Program-made: the position numbers and the translations under genes
The notes under the pieces: model-generated
Told to the model about the DNA's origin: nothing
Seen by the model: only the letters and a program-made list of their open reading frames with translations
Databases searched by the model: none
Shown: positions 45,888 to 54,801 of the stretch, one piece after another
Position numbering within the stretch: position 1 is the first letter of the stretch
How the letters are laid out: each line of letters starts with the position of its first letter
NCBI RefSeq assembly: GCF_000504165.1
Contig: NZ_AYSE01000007.1
Span: forward strand, 186,001-250,000
Reading direction: 5' to 3'
Length of the DNA: 64,000 nucleotides
Source of the DNA: Bacillus sp. FJAT-14578
GTDB taxonomy: Bacteria; Bacillota; Bacilli; Bacillales; Bacillaceae_H

Positions 45888-46030
45888 GAGGATGACTCGA
45901 AAGGTATAAAAAGCATACCTTTCGAGTCATCCTCCTGAAAAGGACCCGTCCCTAAATCCTTGAGTTAGGGACGGGTCCATTCAGTAAAAAGTCACTTTTA
46001 TGGTCTATTGAGAATTTATAGAACAACTGC
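45888..46030. repeat. R1 double-hairpin repeat, full copy
   Basis: GAGGATGACTCGAAAGGTAT (45888-45907) pairs perfectly with 45915-45934; then GGACCCGTCCCTAA (45942-45955) with 45965-45978, followed by ATTCAGTAAAAA and the tail TTTATAGAACAACTGC, and lastly CTTCCGCTTTTCTTATT, the R2-type end, at the clpE stop. The two families are joined here. Confidence 0.8.
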
Positions 46031-46044
46031 TTCCGCTTTTCTTA

Positions 46045-48183
46045 TTAGCGTACAACAATCTCATTATTTTCAACTTCCACCGTCACTTCTTTCACGTCGC
46101 CTTGATCTAAAATCAAATCTGTAATGCGGTCTTCAAGCTGTTCTTGAATCACGCGGCGAAGCGGACGGGCACCGAATGCCGGATGGTAGCCAAGCTCGGC
46201 TAATTTTTCTTTCGCTTCATCTGAAACAGTCATTGTAATGTTTTGCTCTTTCAATGTTTCTTGTAAATCTGTTAGCATTAAGTCCACAATTTTTACAAGA
46301 TTGTCTTTCTCTAGGTGATTGAATTCGATAATCGCATCAAAACGGTTCAGGAATTCCGGCTTGAAGTATGAAGAGAGTGAATCAAGCACGGATGTTTGTT
46401 TCACGGCATCGTTTGTTTTTTCGAATCCAACCGTAATTTTCTTCGCTCCGACACCAGCGTTACTTGTCATAATGATGACGGTATCTTTAAAGCTTACTGT
46501 GCGGCCCTGGCTGTCTGTTAAACGGCCATCCTCTAAAATTTGCAAGAACATGTGCTGTACATCCGGATGCGCTTTTTCAATCTCGTCTAACAGAATGATT
46601 GAGTACGGATTGCGGCGTACTTTCTCCGTTAATTGTCCCGCTTCGTCATGACCGACATAGCCGGGAGGTGAACCGATTAATTTCGAAACGGAATGTTTCT
46701 CCATATACTCACTCATATCCAGACGAACCATGGCATCTTTTGAGCCGAACAATTCTTCAGCCAATGTTTTCGTTAATTCTGTTTTACCCACACCTGTTGG
46801 TCCGACAAACAGGAATGAACCAATCGGACGGTGTTTTGCTTTTAAACCGGCACGAGAACGACGAATCGCTTTGGCCACTTTTTCAACGGCTTCACCTTGA
46901 CCAATGACTTTATTTACTAAGTTTTCAGCCAAGTTTTTCATTTTATCCGTTTCATTTGCTTGAAGCTTACCAACAGGAATACCTGTTTTCTTCTCGATAA
47001 TGGCTTCAATGTTGTGGACATCCACTACCGCTTTTTTCTCCTCTTTGTTTTCAAGGCGCTTTTCTAACGAAGCCTCTTCATCACGAAGTTTGGCAGCTGC
47101 TTCATAGTTTTCTGCCTTCAGTGCTTTTTCCTTTTCAACTGCAATTTCTTTTAAACGCTTTTCGATATCGTCGGTGTTTGTTACACCGGCTTGTAAGTTC
47201 ATTTTTGAACCGGCTTCATCTAATAAATCAATGGCCTTATCAGGCAAGAAGCGATCTTGAATGTAGCGGTGTGATAATGTGACACATGCTTTCATGGCTT
47301 CTTCTGTATAACTTACGGCATGATATTCTTCATATTTGCGTTGAATTCCTTTTAAAATGTCAATCGCCTGCTCTACTGTTGGCTCATGCACCATCACGGG
47401 CTGGAAACGGCGCTCTAACGCAGCATCTTTTTCAATGGAGCGGTACTCTTTTAATGTTGTCGCACCGACCAATTGAAGTTCACCGCGGGCTAACGCCGGT
47501 TTTAAAATGTTACCTGCATCCATTGAGCCTTCTGCAGAACCTGCTCCGACTAGTAAGTGAATTTCATCAATAAACAAGATCACATTTTTTCGTTTTTGCA
47601 ATTCAGCAATCAGTTGTTGCATGCGCTCCTCGAATTGACCGCGAATGCCGGTATTCGATACTAATGAAGCAACATCTAATAAATACACTTCTTTATTCAA
47701 AAGCTTAGAAGGAACGTTTCCTTCCGTAATTTTTAATGCTAATCCTTCTACAATTGCCGTTTTACCAACACCAGGTTCACCGATCAATACAGGGTTGTTT
47801 TTATTGCGGCGATTCAAAATCTCGATGACGCGTTCTACCTCTTCGTCTCGGCCAATGACAGGGTCAATTAATCCGGCTTTGGCTGCGTTTGTTAAATTGC
47901 GTCCGAATTGATCTAAAAAACTACCGCCGCCGTTACCACCTTGCTTCGGTTGAGCGGCTTGTGCTCCTTGATGCGGCGCTGCCATCTGTTGGCCGGCCAG
48001 TTGTTTGAATAAATCATCAAATGACATATTCGTAAAGCCGCCTTCAAATCCAGAAGGAATTTTATTATTAGCTTTCAATGTTTGATAGCATGTATGGCAT
48101 AAATGATATTGTTGTTTTTCGTTATTGAATTGAAGATTGAAGTGAACAGTTGCTTGTCGCTGTTGACAGTTTTGACAAATCAT
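46045..48183 (-). CDS. clpE: ATP-dependent Clp protease ATP-binding subunit ClpE
   Basis: 712 residues. The N-terminal zinc finger (CQNCQQRQ and CHTC, first 35 residues) distinguishes ClpE from ClpC. Two AAA+ domains follow: GEPGVGKTA near 138 and GPTGVGKTE near 460, with a UVR-like middle region ([20 protein letters not shown]). A heat-inducible unfoldase that feeds ClpP and clears aggregated proteins. Two CtsR boxes flank its -10, so it is under CtsR class III heat-shock control. Ribosome site AAGGAGG, start 48183. Position near ykvA follows B. subtilis order. Confidence 0.96.
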   Translation of the reverse strand: MICQNCQQRQATVHFNLQFNNEKQQYHLCHTCYQTLKANNKIPSGFEGGFTNMSFDDLFKQLAGQQMAAPHQGAQAAQPKQGGNGGGSFLDQFGRNLTNAAKAGLIDPVIGRDEEVERVIEILNRRNKNNPVLIGEPGVGKTAIVEGLALKITEGNVPSKLLNKEVYLLDVASLVSNTGIRGQFEERMQQLIAELQKRKNVILFIDEIHLLVGAGSAEGSMDAGNILKPALARGELQLVGATTLKEYRSIEKDAALERRFQPVMVHEPTVEQAIDILKGIQRKYEEYHAVSYTEEAMKACVTLSHRYIQDRFLPDKAIDLLDEAGSKMNLQAGVTNTDDIEKRLKEIAVEKEKALKAENYEAAAKLRDEEASLEKRLENKEEKKAVVDVHNIEAIIEKKTGIPVGKLQANETDKMKNLAENLVNKVIGQGEAVEKVAKAIRRSRAGLKAKHRPIGSFLFVGPTGVGKTELTKTLAEELFGSKDAMVRLDMSEYMEKHSVSKLIGSPPGYVGHDEAGQLTEKVRRNPYSIILLDEIEKAHPDVQHMFLQILEDGRLTDSQGRTVSFKDTVIIMTSNAGVGAKKITVGFEKTNDAVKQTSVLDSLSSYFKPEFLNRFDAIIEFNHLEKDNLVKIVDLMLTDLQETLKEQNITMTVSDEAKEKLAELGYHPAFGARPLRRVIQEQLEDRITDLILDQGDVKEVTVEVENNEIVVR

Positions 48184-48235
48184 TGCTCATAACCTCCTTG
48201 AAATGTTTAATGGTTACACATATGGTGCTTTTGAC

Positions 48236-48252
48236 TTTGACTTTATTTGACC
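48236..48252 (-). promoter_or_regulatory. CtsR box, downstream of the clpE -10
   Basis: On the minus strand GGTCAAATAAAGTCAAA, the heptad direct repeat recognised by CtsR with three-base spacing. Confidence 0.85.
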
Positions 48253-48263
48253 TTTATGAGGCT

Positions 48264-48292
48264 ATTATACTTTGACCTTTTTTGACTTTCAA
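48264..48292 (-). promoter_or_regulatory. Sigma-A promoter of clpE
   Basis: TTGAAA (48292-48287) and TATAAT (48269-48264) with a 17-bp spacer on the minus strand. Both CtsR boxes overlap or adjoin it. Confidence 0.85.
48271..48287 (-). promoter_or_regulatory. CtsR box, between -35 and -10 of clpE
   Basis: AGTCAAAAAAGGTCAAA on the minus strand: a CtsR heptad repeat filling the promoter spacer. Confidence 0.85.
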
Positions 48293-48455
48293 GTATTTTG
48301 ATTGGGATTTCCATGAGGGAATTATTGGGTTTTTATATAAGTTTGTTTTCTATCTGTTTTTTATTCACCCGAGTTTCTGCATAAAAATATCTAAACACTA
48401 CATTGACGGATAGAAGAGAATACTATTATACTAAAATCATATTTAATACTTAACT

Positions 48456-48489
48456 GCATAAAAGTATAAAAGCATAAAAGTATAAAAGG
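48456..48489. repeat. Short tandem direct repeat upstream of the permease
   Basis: CATAAAAGTATAAAAG occurs twice head to tail, each unit itself made of two eight-base near-repeats. It lies about 90 bp before the permease start. It may be slippage-prone. Confidence 0.6.
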
Positions 48490-48532
48490 GTTTATTTACT
48501 GTAGTTATGTAATACCATCATTATTTGTAAAA

Positions 48533-48553
48533 GAATTATCATTATGATAATTC
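48533..48553. promoter_or_regulatory. 21-bp perfect palindrome before the permease gene
   Basis: GAATTATCAT and ATGATAATTC flank a single T. The core TTATCATTATGATAA resembles the core TTATCA-n-TGATAA of the palindrome at 44014. Candidate operator; it overlaps what would be the 5' leader. Confidence 0.5.
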
Positions 48554-48573
48554 AACAGGAAGGCAGGAACAGC

Positions 48574-49932
48574 ATGGAAAAAAGTCATCAAGGTTTAAAG
48601 CAGGGTTTATTGCCTAGACATGTCATGTTTATTGCTTTGGCAGGCATGATTGGAACAGGGATTTTTAAAGGAAGTTCAAATACGTTAAATATAGCGGGGC
48701 CAAGTGTCGTTTTGGCTTACTTATTGGGAGGCTTATTATTATTTATTGTAATGTCGGCATTGGCTGAGATGGCCGTTGTTTATCCAGGCTTAAATGTTCA
48801 ACATCTTGTATATAAAGCTTTTGGATTTCGCATCTCCTTTATCGTAGGGTGGCTCTACTGGATCAATTGGATTATCGTCACCGTTGTTGAAGTTTTAGCA
48901 GCAGGAAGTTTCCTGAAATATTGGTTTCCATCCGTACCATTATGGCTGTTAAGCCTTCTTTGTGCGATATTGATAGTTGGGATTAACTTATTTAACGTAA
49001 AGTATTACGGAGAGATCGAGTTTTGGTTTGCGGGAATTAAAATTATTGCTTTAATTGCTTTTATTATTTTAGGCTTTTCTATTTTATTGGGGATTATTCC
49101 AAGTTCACTCGATGATCCTTTGTCTAACTATACTGCACACGGCGGGTTCTTTCCTCATGGCATTGGAGGAATGTTGAGTGCTTTTTTAGTTGTTATGTTT
49201 TCATATGGCGGGGCAGAGTTGATTGGTGTCGCTGTCACAGAAACAAAAGATGCCGAGAAGGTATTGCCGAAAGTAATTAAAGGAACGGTCTGGAGAGTCA
49301 TTATTTTTTATATCCTTCCTATCCTTATTATATGCGGTTTAATACCATGGAATAAAGTATCAGGGGAAGAAAGTCCATTTGTTCAAGTGTTCAGCATCAC
49401 AGGGCTGCCTGGAGCGGCTCATATTATGAATTTTGTTCTTTTAACGGCTGTTTTATCAGCTGCAAACTCTGGGATGTATGCGACTTCCAGAACGTTATAT
49501 TCAATGGCTCAAAGTGGTGAGGCTCCTAAAAAATTATTAAAGGTTTCTAAACAAGGAGTACCGATAAATGGCCTCATTTTAACAGCAGTGTGTATGTTGA
49601 TCGGGGTATTTTTAGCTTATATGACTCCGGATCAAGTCATTGGCTATTTGATGACAATCCCTGGTTTTACGGTTCTGTTACTTTGGATGAGCATTTGTTT
49701 AGCTCAACTGAAGCTCCGTTCTCAATATAAGAAAAAACCGTTTTTCCAGGTGAAATGGTTCCCATATACAACAATAGCGGCAGTCGCATCTTTATTGATT
49801 ATCTTTATTTCTTTTCTTCTTAATAAAAATAATATAATCGGCTCCACCGTTTGTCTTGTTATATTATTATTGCTCGTTATATTTTCTTTCATAAATAGAA
49901 ATCGAAGAGAAGAAAACGTTGAAATAGAATGA
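48574..49932 (+). CDS. APC-family amino acid permease
   Basis: 452 residues, twelve helices. GLKQGLLPRHVMFIALAGMIGTGIFKGSS is the standard start of the amino acid transporter (AAT) branch, with AAGSFLKYWFP, GVAVTETKDAEKVLPKVI and SAANSGMYATSRTLYSMAQSGEAPK further on. It should bring in an amino acid with a proton; specificity unknown. The ATG at 48574 follows GGAAGGCAGG; an earlier ATG lies inside the palindrome. Its DNA is more AT-rich than that of the neighbours. Confidence 0.87.
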   Translation: MEKSHQGLKQGLLPRHVMFIALAGMIGTGIFKGSSNTLNIAGPSVVLAYLLGGLLLFIVMSALAEMAVVYPGLNVQHLVYKAFGFRISFIVGWLYWINWIIVTVVEVLAAGSFLKYWFPSVPLWLLSLLCAILIVGINLFNVKYYGEIEFWFAGIKIIALIAFIILGFSILLGIIPSSLDDPLSNYTAHGGFFPHGIGGMLSAFLVVMFSYGGAELIGVAVTETKDAEKVLPKVIKGTVWRVIIFYILPILIICGLIPWNKVSGEESPFVQVFSITGLPGAAHIMNFVLLTAVLSAANSGMYATSRTLYSMAQSGEAPKKLLKVSKQGVPINGLILTAVCMLIGVFLAYMTPDQVIGYLMTIPGFTVLLLWMSICLAQLKLRSQYKKKPFFQVKWFPYTTIAAVASLLIIFISFLLNKNNIIGSTVCLVILLLLVIFSFINRNRREENVEIE

Positions 49933-49972
49933 GAACGTACCGTAATTAATTATCTCAATAGCTATAAACGGA

Positions 49973-50024
49973 AAAATGTCCGTGCAATCTTGGCCAATAA
50001 AAAGATTGCATAGACATTTTTTCT
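49973..50024 (+). terminator. Terminator of the permease gene
   Basis: AAAAATGTC-n-TGCAATCTT pairs with AAGATTGCA-n-GACATTTTT, followed by CTTATAT. The rest of the gap to 50417 holds no supported gene; it contains a run of small, poor frames and AT-rich DNA. Confidence 0.8.
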
Positions 50025-50416
50025 TATATAAATCCACATAACTCATTTTCATTTATTCAAGATATTGAAACTTTAAAAACTTAAAGATGAGTTCAGGAGG
50101 AGTAACATTAAAAGTTATATTGGATTTATATAACTAGGGAATGTAGACAGATGTCTTCAGGAATATAGAGCATTAATAATACGGAGGCCAGGATGTTTTT
50201 TCAATAAGAGGAAAGATTTTAAAAGATAGGATAAACCACAATCAACATAAAATATACTGTGAAGCTTCCGATATACAGATTGTATTGGCAAAGGCGTGAG
50301 GGCTATTGTCACGTTTTTTAGTATATTGATGTATAAGACTTACAAGTGAAGACTATCTCGCCTGTTCGAAAGGAATAAAGTGAAATGATGTTTGTTCATC
50401 AATGGGGGAACTTAGA

Positions 50417-51313
50417 ATGAAGAAATTGAGTTTTGTGATGGTGATGGCATTGATAGCCGCAGCCTTAACCTTAACTGCTTTCTTTACCAAACCCGATGGT
50501 ATTATTAAGGAGAAAGTGTACCTTCGATCTCCATACACTCAAGGTGTAGATGTCCATAAAATTACATATATGAGTGATGGGTTAAAAATAAAAGGATTTT
50601 TACTTAAACCAAAAGAAAGTAAAGGAAAGCTCCCGTTACTTGTGTACAATCGGGGCGGGATGCATGATTATGGCTCTGTTAATAATAAAAGGCTGTTATA
50701 TTTATCATCCTGGGCTCAAAAAGGGTATGTGGTAGTAACGACTCAATATCGTGGAAACGGGGGAAGTGAAGGGAAAGAAACGTATGGGGGCAACGATGTT
50801 AACGACATTGTCAATTTGATTCATTACGCAGAAAAATTGCCCTATGTTCACCCTGAGCAAAAAGTGGTCATCGGCTATTCCCGTGGCGGGATGATGACCT
50901 ATTTACTGATGAAAAACGGAATCCACTTCAATGCAGCAGCAGTCATATCGGGGATTACAGATATGTTTCAATTTTATGATGGAAGGGGGGCAAACGTAAA
51001 AAAAGAATTGAGGAAGATGGTAGGGAGTCCGACAGAAGAGAAAGAGAAATACAAAAGTCGTTCCGTTGTCTTCTGGAGTGATAAAATCAATTCTCCTCTT
51101 CTTATTTTACACGGTACAAAAGATAAGAAAGTTCATTATTCGCAGGCGGAAAAGCTGGTCACGCAATTAAAAGAGCGGGATAAAGAACATAAATATGTAT
51201 TGTATAAAGGGGACGATCATCCATTGAATCAACATTTTAAAGAGTACAATAAAGAGATTGAAGAGTGGTTTGCTAGCCATTTGCCGAAAGTCTCCTCTAC
51301 TTTCGACGAATAA
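50417..51313 (+). CDS. Alpha/beta hydrolase, S9 peptidase-like, membrane-anchored or secreted
   Basis: 298 residues. An N-terminal hydrophobic segment (LSFVMVMALIAAALTLTAFF) without a clear lipobox, then an alpha/beta-hydrolase. The nucleophile Ser is in VIGYSRGGMMTYLL, the Asp in LLILHGTKDKKV and the His in KGDDHPLNQHF. This is the prolyl oligopeptidase/acyl-aminoacyl peptidase-like group; substrate could be peptides or esters. The ATG at 50417 follows GGGGGAAC. Single gene closed by a strong hairpin. Confidence 0.8.
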   Translation: MKKLSFVMVMALIAAALTLTAFFTKPDGIIKEKVYLRSPYTQGVDVHKITYMSDGLKIKGFLLKPKESKGKLPLLVYNRGGMHDYGSVNNKRLLYLSSWAQKGYVVVTTQYRGNGGSEGKETYGGNDVNDIVNLIHYAEKLPYVHPEQKVVIGYSRGGMMTYLLMKNGIHFNAAAVISGITDMFQFYDGRGANVKKELRKMVGSPTEEKEKYKSRSVVFWSDKINSPLLILHGTKDKKVHYSQAEKLVTQLKERDKEHKYVLYKGDDHPLNQHFKEYNKEIEEWFASHLPKVSSTFDE

Positions 51314-51354
51314 TTAAGATAGGGTTTGCACTATAAATGTGGGAAAAGATTTTT

Positions 51355-51395
51355 ATGTAAGAAGCAGGAAAAATCCTTTTTCCTGCTTCTTACAT
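51355..51395. terminator. 19-bp perfect bidirectional terminator
   Basis: ATGTAAGAAGCAGGAAAAA (51355-51373) pairs with 51377-51395, loop TCC, between convergent hydrolase and ykvA genes. Confidence 0.88.
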
Positions 51396-51398
51396 ATG

Positions 51399-51830
51399 TC
51401 ATGTGGATTTGGAAATATCAATCGTAATGGGTGATTGGTCTTGCTCATGTTTCCATATCTTATATTGTTCCAAGTCCGCCTGAATGTGCGTCATTGCATA
51501 GGCAATGACGGCGGCATCATCGACAAGCCCTATGCCAATGAGAAGGTCGGGAATGAAATCTACTACAGATACGAAATAAAGAAGCGTGACGGCAATAGTT
51601 ACAAGCGAACGTTTTGGAACGTGCTGATATTCTCCTTTTAACCAGTCTCGAAACATCTCAAATGTAAGCTCTAAATTTCGAAACGACTCTCCGATGATTC
51701 CGTCGTTTTGCTTTGCTTTTTCAATCGCTTGATGAAGGAGCTGCTTGACTTTATCGGTGTTTTGCAGCAGTTTTTCTGCTTGAGGTCTATAATTGATAAA
51801 CACTTGCTCTATATTTTCTTTTTTCCACAT
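51399..51830 (-). CDS. ykvA: DUF1232 (YkvA family) protein
   Basis: 143 residues. The conserved DUF1232 core reads VTIAVTLLYFVSVVDFIPDLLIGIGLVDDAAVIAYA (about 80-115), one or two hydrophobic hairpin segments with the DFIPD motif; the N-terminal half is helical and charged. Function unknown in the family. In B. subtilis ykvA stands after mtnD and before spo0E; here it is displaced by some 28 kb but remains in the same neighbourhood. The ATG at 51830 has no strong ribosome site in the bases checked. Confidence 0.75.
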   Translation of the reverse strand: MWKKENIEQVFINYRPQAEKLLQNTDKVKQLLHQAIEKAKQNDGIIGESFRNLELTFEMFRDWLKGEYQHVPKRSLVTIAVTLLYFVSVVDFIPDLLIGIGLVDDAAVIAYAMTHIQADLEQYKIWKHEQDQSPITIDISKST

Positions 51831-51954
51831 AGCTTCTCCGTCCTTTATTGTATTATTTATCCTGTTCCTAGGGCATTCAAACCTTTGTTGGATAAAGAAT
51901 GAAGCCGCCCGTCAGTGCCCTAGAAGTAGTATACCTAAAAATCAAAAACGATTT

Positions 51955-51985
51955 CAATGAACAGTCGCCTCCGCTTTTCTCATTT
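51955..51985. repeat. R2-type end fragment
   Basis: AACAGTCGCCTCCGCTTTTC (the string also ending the R2 copy at 27711) directly touches the stop codon of the CPBP gene. Similar fragments adjoin the 3' ends of genes at 46040 and 27741. Confidence 0.6.
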
Positions 51986-52573
51986 AAAAGGCAATATGTA
52001 TAAAAGGAATAGATCAAAGACGGCATGCGATGCGACCACGGTATATATATTTCGTGTTTTTTCATATAGCCATCCCCAGTAAATTCCGCCCGCAATGGCT
52101 GCAAGAATGAGCAGCGGGTTAAAGGAATATAGATGGATGCTTGTGTAAAGGCCCGTTGCCAGCAAAATGCGTTTTGGGGTACTGAATCCGCCTAAGACAT
52201 TTTGTTGGATAAACAAGCGCCAAAAGAATTCTTCGCCTGCAGTAATCAGCCATATTAATCCGTGCTGCCACCACACGGATGGTCCAATGGAGTCATATAA
52301 ATCATGTACATACCCTTTGATGGGAAGAGGCGTATGAAGGAGCAGCCAATATCCGAACGCGAATAACCCATATAAAAATAATCCCGATAAAGTTCCTATT
52401 ACCAATTGCTTTATGGACGTATGGCGAGGGAGGGAAACCATTATAGAGACGACAATAAGTATGGTATATAAGAGCGGGAACAAAACCCAAAACCATTGAT
52501 TATTGGCAAAAGCCGTAAAAAAAGAAAAGTGGATGGCAAGGAACATTAAAACAATGCGTTTATTTGATATCAT
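51980..52573 (-). CDS. CPBP-family intramembrane metalloprotease
   Basis: 197 residues, about seven helices. The glutamate pair and arginine of the CAAX-protease motif are seen in AGEEFFWRLFIQQ (EExxxR type), with the other metal His in TSIHLYSFNPLLIL and VVASHAVFDLFLLY. Members process membrane proteins, prenylated peptides or bacteriocin-related substrates; no such gene is near. ATG nine bases after AAAGGA. Its last codon adjoins a repeat fragment, so the end may have been reshaped. Confidence 0.8.
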   Translation of the reverse strand: MISNKRIVLMFLAIHFSFFTAFANNQWFWVLFPLLYTILIVVSIMVSLPRHTSIKQLVIGTLSGLFLYGLFAFGYWLLLHTPLPIKGYVHDLYDSIGPSVWWQHGLIWLITAGEEFFWRLFIQQNVLGGFSTPKRILLATGLYTSIHLYSFNPLLILAAIAGGIYWGWLYEKTRNIYTVVASHAVFDLFLLYILPFK

Positions 52574-52674
52574 TCACGGAAATCCTTTCATTAGTCGTCT
52601 AAGTATAATTATACTCCCCGGTGCCATCCTAGTATATGAAGAAGCATCCATCTTATAGGAAAGGACGAGCATAT

Positions 52675-52806
52675 ATGACACAATCTAAAAGCCAGCAGGA
52701 ACGCCAGTGGACCGTAAGAAAACAATCTCAAAACCCTCATCATGGGAAAGTGAAATCTTTTGAAGAGTTAGCAGAAGAGACAGCTCCACAGCTGAAAAAT
52801 AAATAA
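52675..52806 (+). CDS. Small conserved protein, 43 residues (DUF6254-like)
   Basis: MTQSKSQQERQWTVRKQSQN PHHGKVKSFEELAEET and a short end. This matches a short family found in many Bacillaceae (the RxWxVRKxxQNPHGKVKSFEELA pattern, recalled as DUF6254) of unknown function. Ribosome site AGGAAAGGA before the ATG. Divergent from the CPBP gene. Charged, no membrane segment. It is too short for most gene callers but has a proper start and stop and is followed by an R1 terminator. Confidence 0.7.
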   Translation: MTQSKSQQERQWTVRKQSQNPHHGKVKSFEELAEETAPQLKNK

Positions 52807-52813
52807 ATAAATA

Positions 52814-52975
52814 GAGAATGATTCGAAAGGGCAAAAAGAATCCCTTTCGAGTCATTCTCCTAAAAGGCCCCGTCATGTAAATCCAGTAAAGCCAAGGACT
52901 TCGTGACGGGGCCTTTCATTAAAAAAACAGTTCTTGTGATTTATCAAGATACTTATGAGACAACTTCCTGAAAAG
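52814..52975. repeat. R1 double-hairpin repeat, full copy
   Basis: GAGAATGATTCGAAAGGG (52814-52831) pairs with 52842-52859 (one T-G). AAAGGCCCCGTCA (52863-52875) pairs with TGACGGGGCCTTT (52904-52916). The tail TTCATTAAAAAA and ATACTTATGAGACAACTTCC follows. Acts as terminator of the 43-residue gene. Confidence 0.8.
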
Positions 52976-53054
52976 GACCTTTTACAATCATTTGTTGAGA
53001 AACAGAGTTAAAAAGGAAAGATTCTTTTTACATTCAAGATTTTATGTGACCGAT

Positions 53055-53774
53055 TTACGGATTAGTTGACCACATGCCGGCAGATTTAATAAAGATGCGC
53101 GGATGAAGCTTTAATTGAGCAACCATGAATTCTGCCAAATCTTCCGGCTGCATCACTTTGTCCGGATTGCCGTCCGTCAAATTTTGTTCCACTGCCAAAT
53201 CTGTCGCTACCGTACTTGGCGTCAATGCTGATACACGAATATTATGCTTGCGTACTTCCAAAGCAAGAGATTCTGTCAGGCCAAGGACGCCGAATTTGGA
53301 TGCGCTGTAAGCACTCGTCACTGGAGCCCCTTTCTGCCCGGCGGTTGACGAGATGTTGATGATGTCACCGCTGTTACGCTCTATCAGCTGCGGCAAGACA
53401 GCGCGTGTCACATAATAAACACCCATTAAGTTGACATCGATGATTTGTTTCCAGTCTTGAGGATCAAGCTCCAGAAACTTACCGAATTTAGCGATTCCGG
53501 CATTATTGATTAAAATGTCGGTGGAGCCAAGTTCTCTTTTTAAGGTCTCTACGGCTTTGTCAACCTCTTCCATTACGGAAACGTCTGCTGTTGCATATGC
53601 CGCTTTAACACCCAATGCCTCGACTTCTTCTTTTACTTTTTTTAAATCATTTTCTGAACGGGCGATTAACCCGATATTTACGCCTTCTTTCGCCAATGCG
53701 ATAGCCGCAGCACGGCCAATTCCTTTGCCGGCCCCTGTTACTAACGCCACTTTTCCTTGCAATGATTGAGACAT
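53055..53774 (-). CDS. SDR-family oxidoreductase (FabG-like)
   Basis: 239 residues from the ATG at 53774 (AGGAGAG ribosome site); a longer frame upstream is not needed. Classical short-chain dehydrogenase: [10 protein letters not shown] near residue 13 binds NADP(H), NNAGIA follows, and catalytic Ser-Tyr-Lys lie in [23 protein letters not shown]. It resembles Bacillus 3-oxoacyl-ACP reductase paralogues such as YoxD rather than the fatty-acid operon FabG, so its substrate is open. An 18-bp palindrome lies upstream at 53855. Confidence 0.85.
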   Translation of the reverse strand: MSQSLQGKVALVTGAGKGIGRAAAIALAKEGVNIGLIARSENDLKKVKEEVEALGVKAAYATADVSVMEEVDKAVETLKRELGSTDILINNAGIAKFGKFLELDPQDWKQIIDVNLMGVYYVTRAVLPQLIERNSGDIINISSTAGQKGAPVTSAYSASKFGVLGLTESLALEVRKHNIRVSALTPSTVATDLAVEQNLTDGNPDKVMQPEDLAEFMVAQLKLHPRIFIKSAGMWSTNP

Positions 53775-53854
53775 ATGTAAATCTCTCCTTTCTTTTTCGG
53801 AACGAGTACTATCGTACAAAATCATTTCCATACCTGTCAAAAACTATGCCTGTT

Positions 53855-53872
53855 TTTCTCATTAATGAGAAA
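53855..53872. promoter_or_regulatory. 18-bp perfect palindrome upstream of the SDR gene
   Basis: TTTCTCATTAATGAGAAA, 81 bp before the SDR start codon. It may be an operator; its regulator is unknown. Confidence 0.4.
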
Positions 53873-54015
53873 TAAGGTGATTACCCATCCAAAAGTAACC
53901 ACGCTTACAAAGAAAGCTTCAATTAAAAATAATTTGGTATAAATTGGTATAAAAAGAGCATTTCTCTTTTTTGTCGAATTGATAAGGGACAAATAGCAAG
54001 GAAAGAGGGAACAAA

Positions 54016-54129
54016 ATGGGGGAATGGATTCTTTTAGCGGGGGTATTTTGGGCTGGCAGTGGCGTCAGTCTTCAAGCTTCCATTAACGGGACACTCGAAT
54101 GTAAGGATAAAAATCTGAGCATACGATAA
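54016..54129 (+). pseudogene. Remnant of a DMT-type (YdcZ/DUF606) transporter gene
   Basis: 37 residues beginning MGEWILLAGVFWAGSGVSLQ and then ASINGTL, the first helix of the YdcZ/DUF606 branch of small DMT transporters (usually near 140 residues or more). The frame then turns to non-related CKDKNLSIR and stops. Start region intact with a GAGGGA site. A terminator lies 57 bp further. Likely a deletion remnant, or else a short hydrophobic peptide. Confidence 0.5.
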
Positions 54130-54185
54130 AAACGATGAGCGGCAATTCTTTATTGCGGAGCTGCAGATTTCAAACGAATTTTAAG

Positions 54186-54222
54186 GGTCATATTACCCAG
54201 TAGAGGGTAATATGACCTTTTT
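54186..54222 (+). terminator. Terminator upstream of the Tad-like locus
   Basis: GGTCATATTACCC (54186-54198) pairs with GGGTAATATGACC (54205-54217), then TTTTTAT. Confidence 0.85.
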
Positions 54223-54801
54223 ATATTGAGGATAAACCTCATTTTTATAGTAAAATAGATTCTTTTTTGAGGTTATCGGAATTTTTTTCTAAAAATGGGT
54301 TTTAAATCTTTTTTCTCAAGGTAAAAAACAAGTAGTTTATCTCGTCTAAAAAATTACAAAAAAGGAATCTAAATTCCTATAAAGTGTAATATTGCTAAAT
54401 TTTCAGAAAATAATACAGGCATGTAATCGCATTCTTATATATGTGGAGAGACGAATGTTTTAGAGCTGAATGTAGATAAAAAAGGAAGAGGGGAGGGATG
54501 GATTTCTACGTCTAGCAAGTAAAACCAGTCCTTTAAAATAGAAAACAATAGAAGAAGTTCGGCCAGGAGAAGCAGAATAACTCTGAAAATAAACATTTTC
54601 TTTATCCTAATGTGGTCCTAGGACTATGGATTCTATAGATGGAGGAAAAAATGGAAAATGATGAAAAAGAGGGGGAACGTATATATGGGATTAATCGGTG
54701 CTGCATTGATTTTATTTATAGGAGTATAGTAACTTTTTACATAGTTAAACTACTAAAATTGACATAATTGTGAACAAGTGTTCAAGGAGAGGTATTCATT
54801 C
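54223..54801 (+). promoter_or_regulatory. AT-rich leader of the Tad-like locus
   Basis: No convincing gene lies here. Near its end are two overlapping short frames: 54652-54768 (38 residues, GGAGGAAAAA site) and a 23-24-residue hydrophobic peptide ending at 54730 (MGLIGAALILFIGV end). TGAACA-AG-TGTTCA (54771-54784) is a perfect palindrome just before the cpaB ribosome site and a possible operator. No riboswitch consensus was seen. Confidence 0.4.

Noticed and set aside
52685..52876. 63-codon minus-strand frame opposite the 43-residue gene
   Set aside because: Antisense shadow of the small plus-strand gene and R1 hairpin; no ribosome site.
54223..54801. c-di-GMP riboswitch in front of the Tad-like operon
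   Set aside because: Plausible for a pilus locus, but no GEMM core or tetraloop receptor sequence is present on the coding strand.
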